Shown here in pieces: positions 34,240-45,510 of a DNA stretch of 64,000 nt; position 1 is the first letter of the stretch, and every line of letters begins with the position of its first letter. Both the position numbers and the translations under genes were made by a program. Origin of the DNA: Gonatopus flavifemur. Lineage: Eukaryota > Arthropoda > Insecta > Hymenoptera > Dryinidae. The notes beneath the pieces are model-generated. The model ran no database searches and was not told where the DNA came from. It saw only the letters and a list, made by a program, of their open reading frames with translations. The DNA is taken from contig JAFFJZ010000006.1 in NCBI GenBank assembly GCA_018340375.1, positions 10,496,001 to 10,560,000 of the forward strand, read 5' to 3'.

Positions 34240-35124
34240 ATGTTAAACCCTGTTCCGATGACGAAAGGAAACTCTGAATGACTGCGATTTTTTGTCAATC
34301 GTACTTGAAACGAAAACGCTCACAGTTGAGAGTCATAAGGGTTTCAATCTGGTCCCTCGAATCGTATCAAGATGTGATGACCTAGAAACACGATTTGGGA
34401 CGATTACATTCGTTGTTTTGCTCGATGAATAATTTTTATATTCGCCCGAGAGTCAAATTCGGTCGAATGGACCGTCAAAGTGTTCTTGGTTCTTCTCTCG
34501 ATAGAATTATATATCCTAGAGTACTTTCGAGAAGTGGGAATCGAATTGACCTAGATGGAAGAAATTTAGAGCATTGAAACACGGAAGTGTGCATGGTGTT
34601 TTGTTAACACACTCTTCACGATCATTTGCGTTTACAATAAAAAAAATAGAAAAATAAAAAAACGCATTACAAGAGACAAAAAAAAGCCTGGATTGATCGG
34701 AAGGAAGGAGGAATTGAATCCAACTGAAATTCGAATCAACCGAACGAGCGCTGATTGTGAACTACTATTGTTCGAATCCAATTAATTCTCAAAAGAAGCG
34801 CAATTATATCGCTCGATGAAATTCGTTAGGAAAAAGATCCGTGAGATGTTTTTCGAGTTTCCTACGAATTAAAGTTTGGAAATTGGGTCAAGAAATGATT
34901 TGTATCCCCCAAAGTCGAGTTGAATATCAAATTGAAGTTTCGAATTTCGAATGAAACTCGTCATAATTCAGTTGAGTTGACGAAAATAATCGAAAGAGTT
35001 TTCGAATGGGAATTGAATGGAGCGAGTATCGACCTTGATTGTAAGATCTTTGACCTATGATCGGGAAAAATTGCAAAAACTGTCAAGCTTTTATCAAAGA
35101 GGAATGAAATGAGTAGTTGACTAC

Positions 35125-35707
35125 CTTCCGAACTGCTTGGATACGGAGAGGTGGGAGCGCTGACCGACGGTAGAAGGGTACTGACATTGTTGTTGTTGGT
35201 ACAATTATTATTGTTATTGGCGATGCTCGTGGTACGATAGTGCAAGTCCTCCCCGTTCGATTGGCCATGCTCCATATCACGATGAAGATCCAAATCCCAA
35301 AGTTGGAGATCTTCGTTCCCGCTATTGCCACCAACCCCTCGAGCAACTTCTCCAACAACCACCTCACTCCCCCCACCTCTTACAACCCCTTGTTCGTTGT
35401 TGGGGCTGCGCATAACCGAGGTCGGAGGAACAGCGACACCTACGCCAACTATGGAGGAGGCGCTCTCTACCGGGGTGGCTGGTTGAAAATGCGGGGGTGG
35501 CGATAAAACGACGCTACTCGATACTTCGGGACTGGATTCCTGAAGATGATGAGGATGATGATGATGAAATCGTCCCCCGCTCCATTTTCTTTTAACCCCG
35601 GCTATCGGGACCTTAGGGACCATTTGCAACATCTCCCCGGTCCCGATGATTTTATCGTTGCTATCTCTGACGATTCCCCGTACGGTTGCCGTTGGGATTC
35701 CTCTCAT
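35125..35707 (-). CDS. EcR: Ecdysone receptor, isoform B1-type first coding exon
   Basis: This exon encodes the N-terminal A/B (AF-1) region of the ecdysone-activated nuclear receptor. Counting from the ATG at 35707, it gives residues 1-194 plus the first base of Gly195. Hallmarks of the B1 isoform visible here are KRKWS at about residue 39, QESSPEVSSS soon after it, a His-rich run between them, and an acidic DLQLWDLDLHRD stretch. An Asn-rich tract follows (35197-35227), then SAPTSPYPSSSEG. The donor is GAAG/gtagtc, with the last exon base at 35125 (phase 1), and it fits the acceptor at 7859 to rebuild Gly-Arg-Asp-Glu-Leu. The start is uncertain. In other insects, as I recall, B1 begins with Met directly before KRRWS; here that position is Val. 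The frame is open upstream to a TGA near 35893, but 35707 is its first ATG; others are at 35632 and 35623. I infer that this exon is transcribed from its own promoter just upstream. Confidence 0.85.
35197..35227. repeat. Asn-codon repeat in the B1 exon
   Basis: Plus-strand (TTG/TTA)n, read as AAC/AAT on the gene strand, encoding two Asn runs around CT. Confidence 0.85.
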
Positions 35708-36041
35708 TGCCGATCCTTCTACCGCTGCTGCTGGTATTCCCCTTCCTCCCCCTCTTCTTTCGCCAACTTGGCATCCACCACCCACCACCACCTCGTCCCC
35801 CTCCTCCCGACTAGAGGGCTCCACCGTACCTATCTTAATCACTTTCTTCTTCCAATAAGAAATGTTTATTATCGAACTGACGACGATATCTCAATTCGAT
35901 TTGAAAATTTATCTTCCAAAACAATACTTTATTCGTCTATACTTCGATCGTCTGGTAATTTCAAGTTTTTCACGTGTCGTCAAGAGTCACATCTCCCGAT
36001 TCTTCGAGTTGTCAACATTTTTTCAAATTGCCCTTGAAACT
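35708..36041 (-). other. Probable 5' UTR of EcR-B1
   Basis: This stretch lies directly upstream of the first in-frame ATG. The EcR frame stays open to about 35893 without another ATG, and no better acceptor site was seen, so it may be contiguous with the coding exon. Its extent depends on the uncertain start site near 36041. Confidence 0.4.
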
Positions 36042-36045
36042 GACT
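36036..36045 (-). promoter_or_regulatory. Candidate initiator for the EcR-B1 transcript
   Basis: On the minus strand the sequence reads CGCAGTCAGTTTC, a match to the insect initiator TCAGTY, with the A at 36041. About 28-33 nt downstream lies TGACAA, a partial match to the downstream promoter element RGWYVT. It is 334 nt upstream of the ATG at 35707, a reasonable 5' leader. There is no obvious TATA box. Initiator matches are common by chance, so this is a position to test. Confidence 0.25.
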
Positions 36046-39009
36046 GCGACGATGAGGTTCGACGGACCTCAAGTGGCGGCGACAACATCGCAACTACTAC
36101 GACGACAACGACGATAATGATAATGATTGTAGTAGTAAAAGTAATGTCGTTGATGAGCGCAGCAACGCATCATTTCACTCACTCGCTCTGCTCCGCTTGA
36201 CTTATCGAGAGCCAGGGAAATTCTTCTTGTCTAAATAGGTGTTGTCGTGAGCCGCTGACATTCGACACACAAACACAATAACAATCCACGAGACGATGCA
36301 CACATACTCGTAAACTCTACATACGGTATTCCAGAAGCGAAACACGTTGTATCGAGGTCAAAGCGCTGCGCGCGCTCGTGAAACACGCAACTTGATACAT
36401 ATATATATATATATATATAAAAATATATATGTATGTATATAGTTTCGTCTCTTTCTCACTTTTATATCTCTTTCTCTCCCTTTCTCTCCTCGCTCCACTT
36501 TTCCACTATCCAACTTTATATATTTTATATATATACACACACGCACGTACACAGACACTCATCACTATAAAGGTATTTCTTCCTATTTCTTTTTCCTCTT
36601 CTTCTTTTACTATGAGGAATTAAAGAGCAGTATTCCAACGAGGAATCTCCAACTTTAAATACCCTATCGTCATCAATTCGCGCGGATAAAAAAATCGAAT
36701 GGAATGCAAAAACAAAAACATTAAATAGGTTAAAAAAATTTCAAGTTGGAGAGGGATGGATGTATAATTATTAACACGTGCGCACGGTAACACAAAATCA
36801 ATCATGTATTATTAATAATAATTATTATTATTATTGTCACCAAAACACACTTTGCCCGGAAGAATTTTAAGAATTTCGAAGATTTATTAAAAACGAGTTG
36901 CGCTCACATCGAATACCAAAAATATGGATACAACGAGAATCGATACGTCGTACAACGTGTATCTCTCAATTGAAACCGTTTGGCGATCAGCCACTAACTG
37001 ACACGATACTTACGACGACCAAGGAACGAACCAGTCACTGAATTTGTTAAAACGAAATAGATTGTGTTTGTAACTCACACAAAGACGCACGCGCAATGTA
37101 AATATACACGAGCATGAGCGTATACGTCTGGTGTGTAAGAGAAGCATATAACACACAACTATAGAGGAATCAGTGGTGGAAGGGTGATGGTGATAGTGGT
37201 GGTGGTGGCGGTGGTGGTGGTGGTGGTGGTGGTAGCGACGGGAGTAGTAGCATCAGCAACCAAGTTAGAAAAGGAACGATATTCCACCAGACTTTTTTCC
37301 CTTCCACACGGGCATTCGATTCTCCTCTTTGCAAGATCCTCGACTCCATTCTCCTCCTTCCCGACCAATCAGAAACTCCCATCCGATTCTCTTCCTTTCC
37401 TCCTCCGCCCGTGCACGTCGCAAAACCTCGCGAGATGATGACGGACTTTCACTGTCAATGACTACAGCGTACCGACTCGCTATGGCAAGACCCCGTATAC
37501 GATGTTATTGTATTATAATACACAAGATATCCCAGTATTATCGAATACAATGCAACCAAGAATTATCGTCCTGGGAAGAGAAATGAAAAATCGCCAAACG
37601 ATCAGATTGGATCTCAATTACGTCGTACGTTTCAATGAACAGGAGTAATGCCTTCCCACGCGATCAATTTTTCAGATCGATATATGTCACTCGGAGCTCT
37701 CATTTATGACACGTGATCGGGGATGTTTATATCGGAACCTTGTAATAACAATTCTGATATCGGTTCATATACTGAGCAACGAATTATCCGATGTTTTCTT
37801 TGAAAAGGCGAATAATGCTGTTGGAATTTCGCCTACACGAATTGTTTTATCTCCCGACAGTCTCGAATCTTATCTATCCACCAAATTTTTCACAGGGAAA
37901 TCCACGAATCGATGATTACTTTGGAATCTTTGGCTATACAAATAATTAGTTGTCACATTTCATGATCGGATCATTCTTCTCCACCCTCTTTACCATGAGG
38001 AATTTCAATACCTCAGAACTCTAAAAATGTCACGAAGATCCCACGCCATCGACATTCAATTCGCTCATTTCAACTTCTAAAATCAACATTTACGATTCAC
38101 GGTTCATTCTTTTTCGCGAGTCACTCGGTGACGGAGCGAAATAGAATTTACATTTACAAGGTCGGTATTTTATATTCGAAATATCAAATTTTATGCTCGT
38201 CGTTATCGTCTTTCTCGTTCCGAATGACGTGACTGCAGGGAATTGGGACTCTACAATAATGAACCCTAGATTGGATATATTCAGTTTGAATTTCAATTTG
38301 GCTGATGACTTTGAAATTTTGTCGGCATGATTTGTCCATTGAAGAAATTCTCCAATGTCAAAATTTAGCGATTCCGCCAATGTTGACCACGGGCAATGGC
38401 TTGGGTCAGGCGTGACAGCCAAGCGTAGGGGATTCATATTGATTGACAATAGAGGTAATATCGTGCCTTTGTCGGCAATACAAAGATGAAAAGTGTTGAA
38501 ATAATGTTGGCGCAAGTTTGTGCAAGCATTGGTTTAGGATTGAACCAACATTGGTTTGATAGCAAAATTTTGTATTGGCTAATCATGGCAAAACATTGGC
38601 GACCTTTCACCCTCGATTCGTTCCCCTACGATGTTATCATTTCAGTCCTCAGTCAGGCTTCCTCCCAAGGCTCTGCCAATGCTCGTCAAGGCTGGGTCAG
38701 CCTTGCGCCACTGGTAAATTTTGGAATCCATATATACTCTCTCAAACATTAAGAGTGAGAAATCACACGTTTCACTCCACTAAGTCTAAAAAGTGAGCCA
38801 ATTCGTTTCAAGTGGGATTTCCACTCGTTTCGAATTAACTCTCACTCTTTTAGTGAGTTTCTAACATCAAACCTTAGAAGACTATCACTCTAAAAGAGTG
38901 GGAATTCCACTCGAAATTTCGACGAGCTCACTTCTGACTAGTTGAAGAGCGACATCTCACTCTAAAAATTTCAGAGGGTACCATAAAACAAAGTTAGACA
39001 GTCTTTGGA
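36042..39009. other. EcR-B1 upstream region
   Basis: Unique sequence with simple repeats: (TA)n at 36397-36418 and a GGT-rich tract at 37177-37245. Between 38330 and 38715 lies an imperfect inverted GCCAATGTTG/CAACATTGG-type repeat. No coding exon recognised. Confidence 0.5.
38737..38978. mobile_element. Family B element, full length, TA target duplication
   Basis: CTCTCTCAAACATTAAGAGTG ... CACTCTAAAAATTTCAGAGGG, flanked by TA at 38735-38736 and 38979-38980. It lies in reverse orientation to the 27694 copy. Confidence 0.85.
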
Positions 39010-39088
39010 CCAAAGTACGATTTAAACGTGCGCGGAGTGAAGTCACGTGACCTTGTGTGGCGACGCACACGTTTAAACCGTACTTTGG
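39010..39088. repeat. Hairpin with E-box palindrome in its loop
   Basis: Arms 39010-39033 and 39065-39088 match at 22 of 24 positions (CCAAAGTACG, TTTAAACGTG). The loop contains the 8-bp palindrome TCACGTGA. Confidence 0.8.
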
Positions 39089-39108
39089 TACGCTCTGGGA
39101 GCGACCCA

Positions 39109-39745
39109 CACGGAAAAAAATAATGCGCTACGATAGCTAGAAGGTAGCTGTGGAAATTTTATGGCCAGCCTCGTGTTCAATATGGGCCCGATCGGGCAGT
39201 GATAAGACTCACCTTTCTTTGGCACACCCGATCCTGGCGAGGTCACGATTTGGTACGCCTGATTAGGATTAACCGGACCTGGTCCTGATAGGTTTGTAAT
39301 TTGGCATACCCTACCTTCGTTTGTTACATCGGGCTTTGATACAACGGTGCGTTACATTCCATATCAGGGCCTGATTTGAAATAAAGCTTTCCGGACCTGG
39401 TCCTGACCGAACGCCCAATATGAATTCCTCCTCGGATAGCTATTTCGTGTGTATTTGATATTTGGGTAGCGAAAAAAATTGCTGGGAAAGCGAGATTTCA
39501 GCTCCTGTAACAATAACTTTTGTTCTCCCAGCTAATTTTTAGTTATCCAAATATCAACTGAAGGGCCACGGGGAAAAACGATCATAGTCCATTTTTTTCA
39601 CAAACTCAGTTTTTTATGAAAACCGGTTTTCATAAAAATAAGCTACTGGTTTTCATAAAAAACTGAGTTTGTGAAAAAAATGGACTATGATCGTTTTTCC
39701 CTTTTCGTTTTGGCCCTTCAACTACATCAGTTTTTTTCGTACAAG
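39109..39745. mobile_element. Family C element with two nested insertions
   Basis: CACGGAAAAAAATAATGCGC start, AGCT-rich; interrupted at about 39160-39430 by a GGGCCCGATCGGGC-containing element, and at 39559-39720 by a perfect-stem foldback. It resumes with ACTACATCAGTTTTTTTCG. Confidence 0.65.
39559..39720. mobile_element. Foldback element with a perfect 54-bp stem
   Basis: Outer 10-bp inverted ends TGAAGGGCCA. Arms 39571-39624 and 39648-39701 are exact reverse complements with a 23-nt loop. Flanked by AC on both sides. It contains the 18-bp palindrome ATGAAAACCGGTTTTCAT. Confidence 0.95.
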
Positions 39746-40082
39746 GTCTGTCAAAGTTACCCTTAAAAATCCAAGTATATCAAAGTAATCAAAGTTCTAC
39801 GATATATAATAATAATCTTCATTCAAACTTCAGCATTCCACTCAGAAGTGGACTCGGTTTACATTCATTCTTTTACCACGCATAACCCATAAATTACCTA
39901 ATTTCTATTCTATATTTCTATCCATGCCCATTTTTATTCAATTTTACAATTTCTACAATAGCAGATTCCTTGTATCTTTCACAAATCTATTTACCTTAAA
40001 CTCTACCATAAATCTCAACCTATCATATTACATATTTGCACCTGAATCATTTTTTTTCATCTTATTCCTGTCCTATTTTTCC

Positions 40083-40413
40083 CGATCAGGAAAATCCAAA
40101 TTATGCCACTGTTGACAATAGATGCAGTACAGTGACAGTATTGGGTCTTGAACACTTGGACAACACGTACGGGATCAGTACTGGATACATAGAAATACAT
40201 TACTATGCCTGTACTGATAAACCAGTATTGAAAGCTCAATGCCGGTCAGGTACCGATCCAGTACAGGCACTGCACTGATTGCGAATAAAATAGTATTAGC
40301 ACTCAATTCCCAGTAAAGAAAGGCGTTATCATCCCAGAAACATTCCAGTACCCTGCCAGGTTTGGCCTGTACTGGTGCAGTACTGCGCCTGTTGCAAATT
40401 TCTAGTCGAGTTA
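40083..40413 (+). mobile_element. Family E element (CAGTACTG-rich)
   Basis: GATCAGGAAAATCCAAATTATGCC in parts, GTTGACAATAGATGCAG, then CAGTACTGGATACATAG and a right end GGTGCAGTACTGCGCCTG. About ten CAGTA/TACTG words. Confidence 0.75.
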
Positions 40414-43400
40414 CTATTTTCCTCTGTGTATCAAAAGTTCTTTCCTTTATAGAATTTTCTAAGCGCCTTCACCTTGTTTTCATTTAGTTCGTCGTTTGTT
40501 AGCAATCTTATTTTCTTTTCTTCAAACAGCTGAAGAATAGTTACTTTTTAGCTATCCTAGCTATGCAATGCCTTCAAGTATTGAGCGAAAAGTTATATTT
40601 CCAACTGTAATCTACGATGAAGATGATTATGATGATGATGACGATAGAGTAATATAGGGATGCGAGACATCACCGGAGTTCCACATGTGTTGCAAAAGAA
40701 TCCTGGATGATGAAAAGAGAGGGGGTAATACACCCTGGCTAACGGCGACGTCGGGTTATGACGTAATCCACCTGTTACACCTCGAATAAACACACACACA
40801 CACATCGATGAGAAAAGAAGGGGAGAACAGGGAACCACCTACGAACGTGGAATAAGGGGGAACACGGAGATCGGGAAAGTCCGGGAGTAAAGGGAGTTAT
40901 CCAGGAGGCAACGGTGGCGGGTTGTAGGGTAAGGTGATGGCGCGACTATAGGGGAAGAGGGAGGAAGGTAAATGGATGGGGACAAAGGAGAGGGGCTGAG
41001 AAACGAAGAGAGGCGGCGGCGGCGTCGGCGGCGATGTGTCTCCCCCTCCCAACTCTTCGGTGATAGCCTTACCCAGCTAGAGCTGCCGCTGCTACTAGCA
41101 GCTAGGGTGGTTTTACCAGGGTGGGTCATGGCCAGAGAAATGAGGACAACCTTGGAACCAGGGTGTGTGCTTTCGAGCGACGCTTCTAGCTCCTGTATCA
41201 CGATATATAGCAGGCAAGGGGGAAAAACAACCGATCGAGAGCGTGGAAAACCCAAGCGATATATTTGCTACTTCTCCTCGCGTCATCTCACGTGACAGGG
41301 AGAAGAGAATGACGTCAGATGATCGTGTATCCGAGTATCCTTTTGCAATTATCGAAGGGTCTAATCGACGATGAAGGTCTACGTTTTATCAACCATTCGA
41401 TTTTCATCAATAAAAATAATTCTCAACCGTGAAACACATCCTTCGAAAGAACATTTCAAATTCCACGCGCACGTATGTAACGTATTAAAATGGAAATGTA
41501 TATTTTCCATACTCGTGCGAATTCAAAGAGAGGAAGAACAAGCAAAAAAAAAAAAGAAGAAAAAATCGCAAGATGTTGTAAACAATATACATGTTCCTGG
41601 AAAGAAATCGTGAGTGCGATGACTCACTTTTGGCGTTGTCGAATGAAGCAAAAGCAGAAAACAGAATCGCGAGCTTACAACAAGGTTCATTCGCATCGGT
41701 CATTTATAGCTTATGTATATGTAAATCTCATTTTGCTGACGCTGGTGTGTCATCGTTGTCGTGTTGTCTCTAGTGAAGTTCAATGGCAACTTGTATTATC
41801 GTATTTCGTTTGCAGAGGATCTCGTTAGATTTTCCGATTTTAGAAAAAACGAATACCGATAACGCGATTCCATTTTTTTCTTCGGTAGCCACGTTTTTCA
41901 TCGAATTCAATGGAATTGAATTTATTCGAACTGAATGGAATTCGATAGAACAAAAGGAAAAGGATCGAATCGAATCCAATTCGAAGCTCTCGTTTTGAAG
42001 TATCTTCGATAAAATAGAAAACATTGATGATGTTATTTATTATTTCTCAACTTACTATGAAGATACTTGAAATCAATAGCTTTTGACGAATCTTTCTAGA
42101 CAACGCAAGGTTTCTTTGGGAAGAAATTCTCAAAGTTCCACGGGTGTGGGTTTAAATGATTAAAACTTTGAAAAATTGTCATTTTTCGAATCATGTGGAA
42201 GATGCAGCGTATCTAAACGTATTTGTAAATGGAGATTTTATGAAAAGAAATAAAAATGTCGTATAGCGTATCGAAAGTGTGTCCTTAGCCTCTTGCTCGG
42301 TCTGCTGAATCGATTTTGTTGGTCACAAGTGATTACCGTTACCCCGAGTCTTTGTGGGAGTGCCAATCGTTTAATGTCCCAGCAGTTAAGAGACTAGTTG
42401 AGAGTAGTTGACCATCGCTGTTATGTTTTCAACAACTTTGTAATGCGTACACACGTTTATAAATCTCTTCCATAAGGTTTTGATAGAAAATTCATTTCAC
42501 TCGGAACTCAACAGAATTGAATCGAATATCCTATACGTAAAGATAAATTTACAATGAAAATTTTCTGTTCTACTTTCTAATATACCACTGTGTTTTTCAA
42601 CTCCAACAACGTCATCGTTAATTTATAAATCCAAGAAAATAATGGAATGAGTAGAGAGTATGGGAACAGAGGAAGCCCTGAAAAAAGTTGAATTTCAACG
42701 TTGGAGTATCTAGGTTACACAGCGGTGGGCTTTTCCTAATCGCTCCTGACCCTGACACAATTTTGAACTTGATACCTTTTCAAGTTTATCCAGAATTTCA
42801 ACGCGTGCAGAATTTTGGTATTTTCTACATGAATTTTCCGTATTGATGAAATATCTTGTATTTCTTTGTTTTCTCGATGAAATATAAGAGAGACTTTGGA
42901 GAGCACCGGACATGATTATAGAGAACCTCTATTGTGTAAAGCTTCGTTGAACAACGCCGTCATGGCAAAGCTTCTATCCGTCGTCACGGATGAAGGCCCG
43001 CTTTGCGTTCACGTTCGCCTCAACTTGTATTTTGTTCTGTATACTCGTAGACACGTCAATCTCGTTGCTTTTAAGAGGTATTTCGAGTTTTAATAATTAT
43101 CTTCTCGTGTAAATTGTATTGCACGAACGACATGTCGCGTTTAGTAGTTTCTTTTGCTGTCAATGCCACACGGAGATAGTGAAATAATAGGTAATCCTTG
43201 GAATTTTATTATGTGGGCTTTACGAACGATGTCACAGGGTTTCGGAACTGGGACACCACACGAGGCTATGTGAAAATTCAATTCACTGAAAATGACGTTT
43301 CATTGAAATTGATAGATTTGAGATTCGAGGGTATCAACTGGAGCATGTCCGTCCCGAGTAAAAATACACGATCATTTTCCTTTGATATTGAAATCGATCG

Positions 43401-45331
43401 ATATTTCCCTCAGCGCGTAACTCTATGTAAAAGAATCCACGATTCCCGGTAATTCAATACCATTCAATCTTCTAACTGTATGAAAGAAAAGAAATCTGTC
43501 ACTTTTCGGGCGAGTGCGTTATTCGTCACGCTATTCAGACCATGTATAACTCTTTTTCTTAGATTTAGAAATTTTAATAATTCGAACATTGCAGGAATTA
43601 CATATTTCAACGTAGGTAAGATCATTCTACTTTCAACTGCACGCAACGGTGGAAAAATTATCGATAGAATCAATCGTGTCAGATACGACTTTTCTATTGC
43701 ATTCAATGGTTATTCATTCGACGTAATCAACGTTGTGTTTTTTTTTGCTTCAGATTTTCAAAAAAGGAAATATAGTCGATCGACTATTTTTTTTTTTTTT
43801 CATCATACTGAGCATCGACGTGAACGAACAAAAGGCTATAGAAACCATGAAAATCATAAAAATACATCTCTCTCTCTCCTCCACACAAAAAAACATTCAT
43901 ATCGATGAAAATAGAATGAAACTAAATAGAATTTTTATTCGATATTCTACACATATTAACGATAAATATTCTTTAAAGATATTTTCTTTTCACACGAGAA
44001 GTATACACAAGGTCAAGAAAATAATATTTTTGGATCACCGTAAATAATATTTATTTACGTTTTTTCCAAACACTTTTTTTATCACGATAATTCAAAAACG
44101 AAATATAAAATACTCGAATAGAATTGTTGAATAGATGTCCATGTCCCATATGAAATCATCAATGTTTCGAAAAAGATTGTCAAATGAAACCTCTCATGGT
44201 CCTATTAAATTGATCCACCACACACAAACGTGAACGCAACGTATTATAAATTTTTGCAAAAAAATAAGGATGTTATGTATCGACATGTTTTATTTACAAC
44301 AATGAAAAGAGTGACAATAATATTTCTTCACTTTGTGTCGGAACAATACACGATAATTATCCACGATTGTTTTTCTGGTAAATATACGTCACAACTTTTC
44401 AAGGCGCGTTAACTTCTACAATGAACAATCGAGCTGCAGTATGCTTTGTTAATCATGCATAACTCGAACAAATTGATTTTGACAATATTTTCATCGATTT
44501 CGTCATTCATCTATCAAATCCGAAAATACGTTTTATGTAATATGAATCCCAACATCGTAGTAGTACGAAAAATTAAGGACTTCGCCTTGAAACTCGATTA
44601 ATTGACTGGTACATCGTTACCCGCATGTGATATTTTTATGAATTTTTCGAAAGTCTGCCTCCAGTTTTTCACTTGAGCACTTGTTGATCTCGTCACGTAT
44701 TTGTTCTATCGATTATCTTTCCCTTCTACTTGTTTTTTTTAGCGATGAAACCGAATAGAATTTTAGGTTCCAACAGAAACAATTTGAAGATTTCTATATG
44801 TAAATTAAAACAGTCTACTTTTGCAGGATATTTTTTTTGCTACATTTTTATTTTCGAGCTTAAACTGCTCTGAATTATTGTTCATACTCAAGTAAAAATA
44901 AAAGAAAAACAACAAATTCTGTTACTAGTCTCAAAACTCAAACCGTAGCTGAAAATGAACCTAGCCATTTTCTGTGTCTAAGAGAACTCCAATCCAATAG
45001 CTGAAATAGTTGAGCGAATTTGAACAAAACTCAAGGCAAAATTGATAAATTTTTGCTAATCAGCATAGAAGAATAACATGATCATTTTTCACTGATAAAT
45101 TGTGAAATATTGAGAATAGGGCAGAACCGGGTAGAAGATAATTTTTGTTGGACCATATTGGAACAGAAAATTTTCATGAGTTTTTCGACTAGATATCACA
45201 GTCTGTAAATTTCTAATGAAACCGTCCCAAAATATTGGTGTCAGTTTCTGATATGATACTGTAATTTGGCAATTTCGAATGAAAACGGGGTAGAGATTTG
45301 TTTAATTTTTAACTTTAGAAACACAACACTT
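40414..45331. other. Upstream region, mostly unique
   Basis: (CA)n at 40790-40804. A GC-richer island lies at 40840-41260, with a GGC repeat and open frames on both strands that I do not recognise. The rest is AT-rich without clear repeats or genes. Confidence 0.45.
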
Positions 45332-45510
45332 CTCTCTAAATCTCTTGGAGTAGAAAATTCGCATTTGAAGAGTGAAAATACTGCAAGTATAAACAGTAAT
45401 GAGATTCTACTCCCGAAGAGCGAATATTCACTCCATAAAAGTGGAATTTTAACTCGTTTTAAAGAGTTCACTTTTTAAGAGTGGATTTTCATCCAAAGAA
45501 ATTCAGAGAG
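45332..45510. mobile_element. Family B element, diverged
   Basis: CTCTCTAAATCTCTTGGAG ... AAATTCAGAGAG; interior GAGTG/CACTC words. Flanking dinucleotides no longer match. Confidence 0.65.

Larger units (their letters stand above)
7860..35124 (-). other. EcR: EcR intron 1 (27.3 kb, phase 1)
   Basis: The intron begins gtagtc at 35124 and ends ttatag at 7860. It separates the B1-specific exon from the exon common to all isoforms. No convincing protein-coding exon was found inside. It is filled with AT-rich unique sequence and inverted-repeat transposons, listed separately. It contains one strong and one weaker AG/GT candidate recursive splice site. Confidence 0.9.

Noticed and set aside
35708..35842. 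Extension of EcR-B1 to a GTG at 35842
   Set aside because: The frame is open, but GTG is not a usual nuclear start in insects; the first ATG is at 35707.
38090..38515. 141-codon minus-strand frame
   Set aside because: No recognisable domain, no clear splice signals, and its left half overlaps an inverted GCCAATGTTG repeat.
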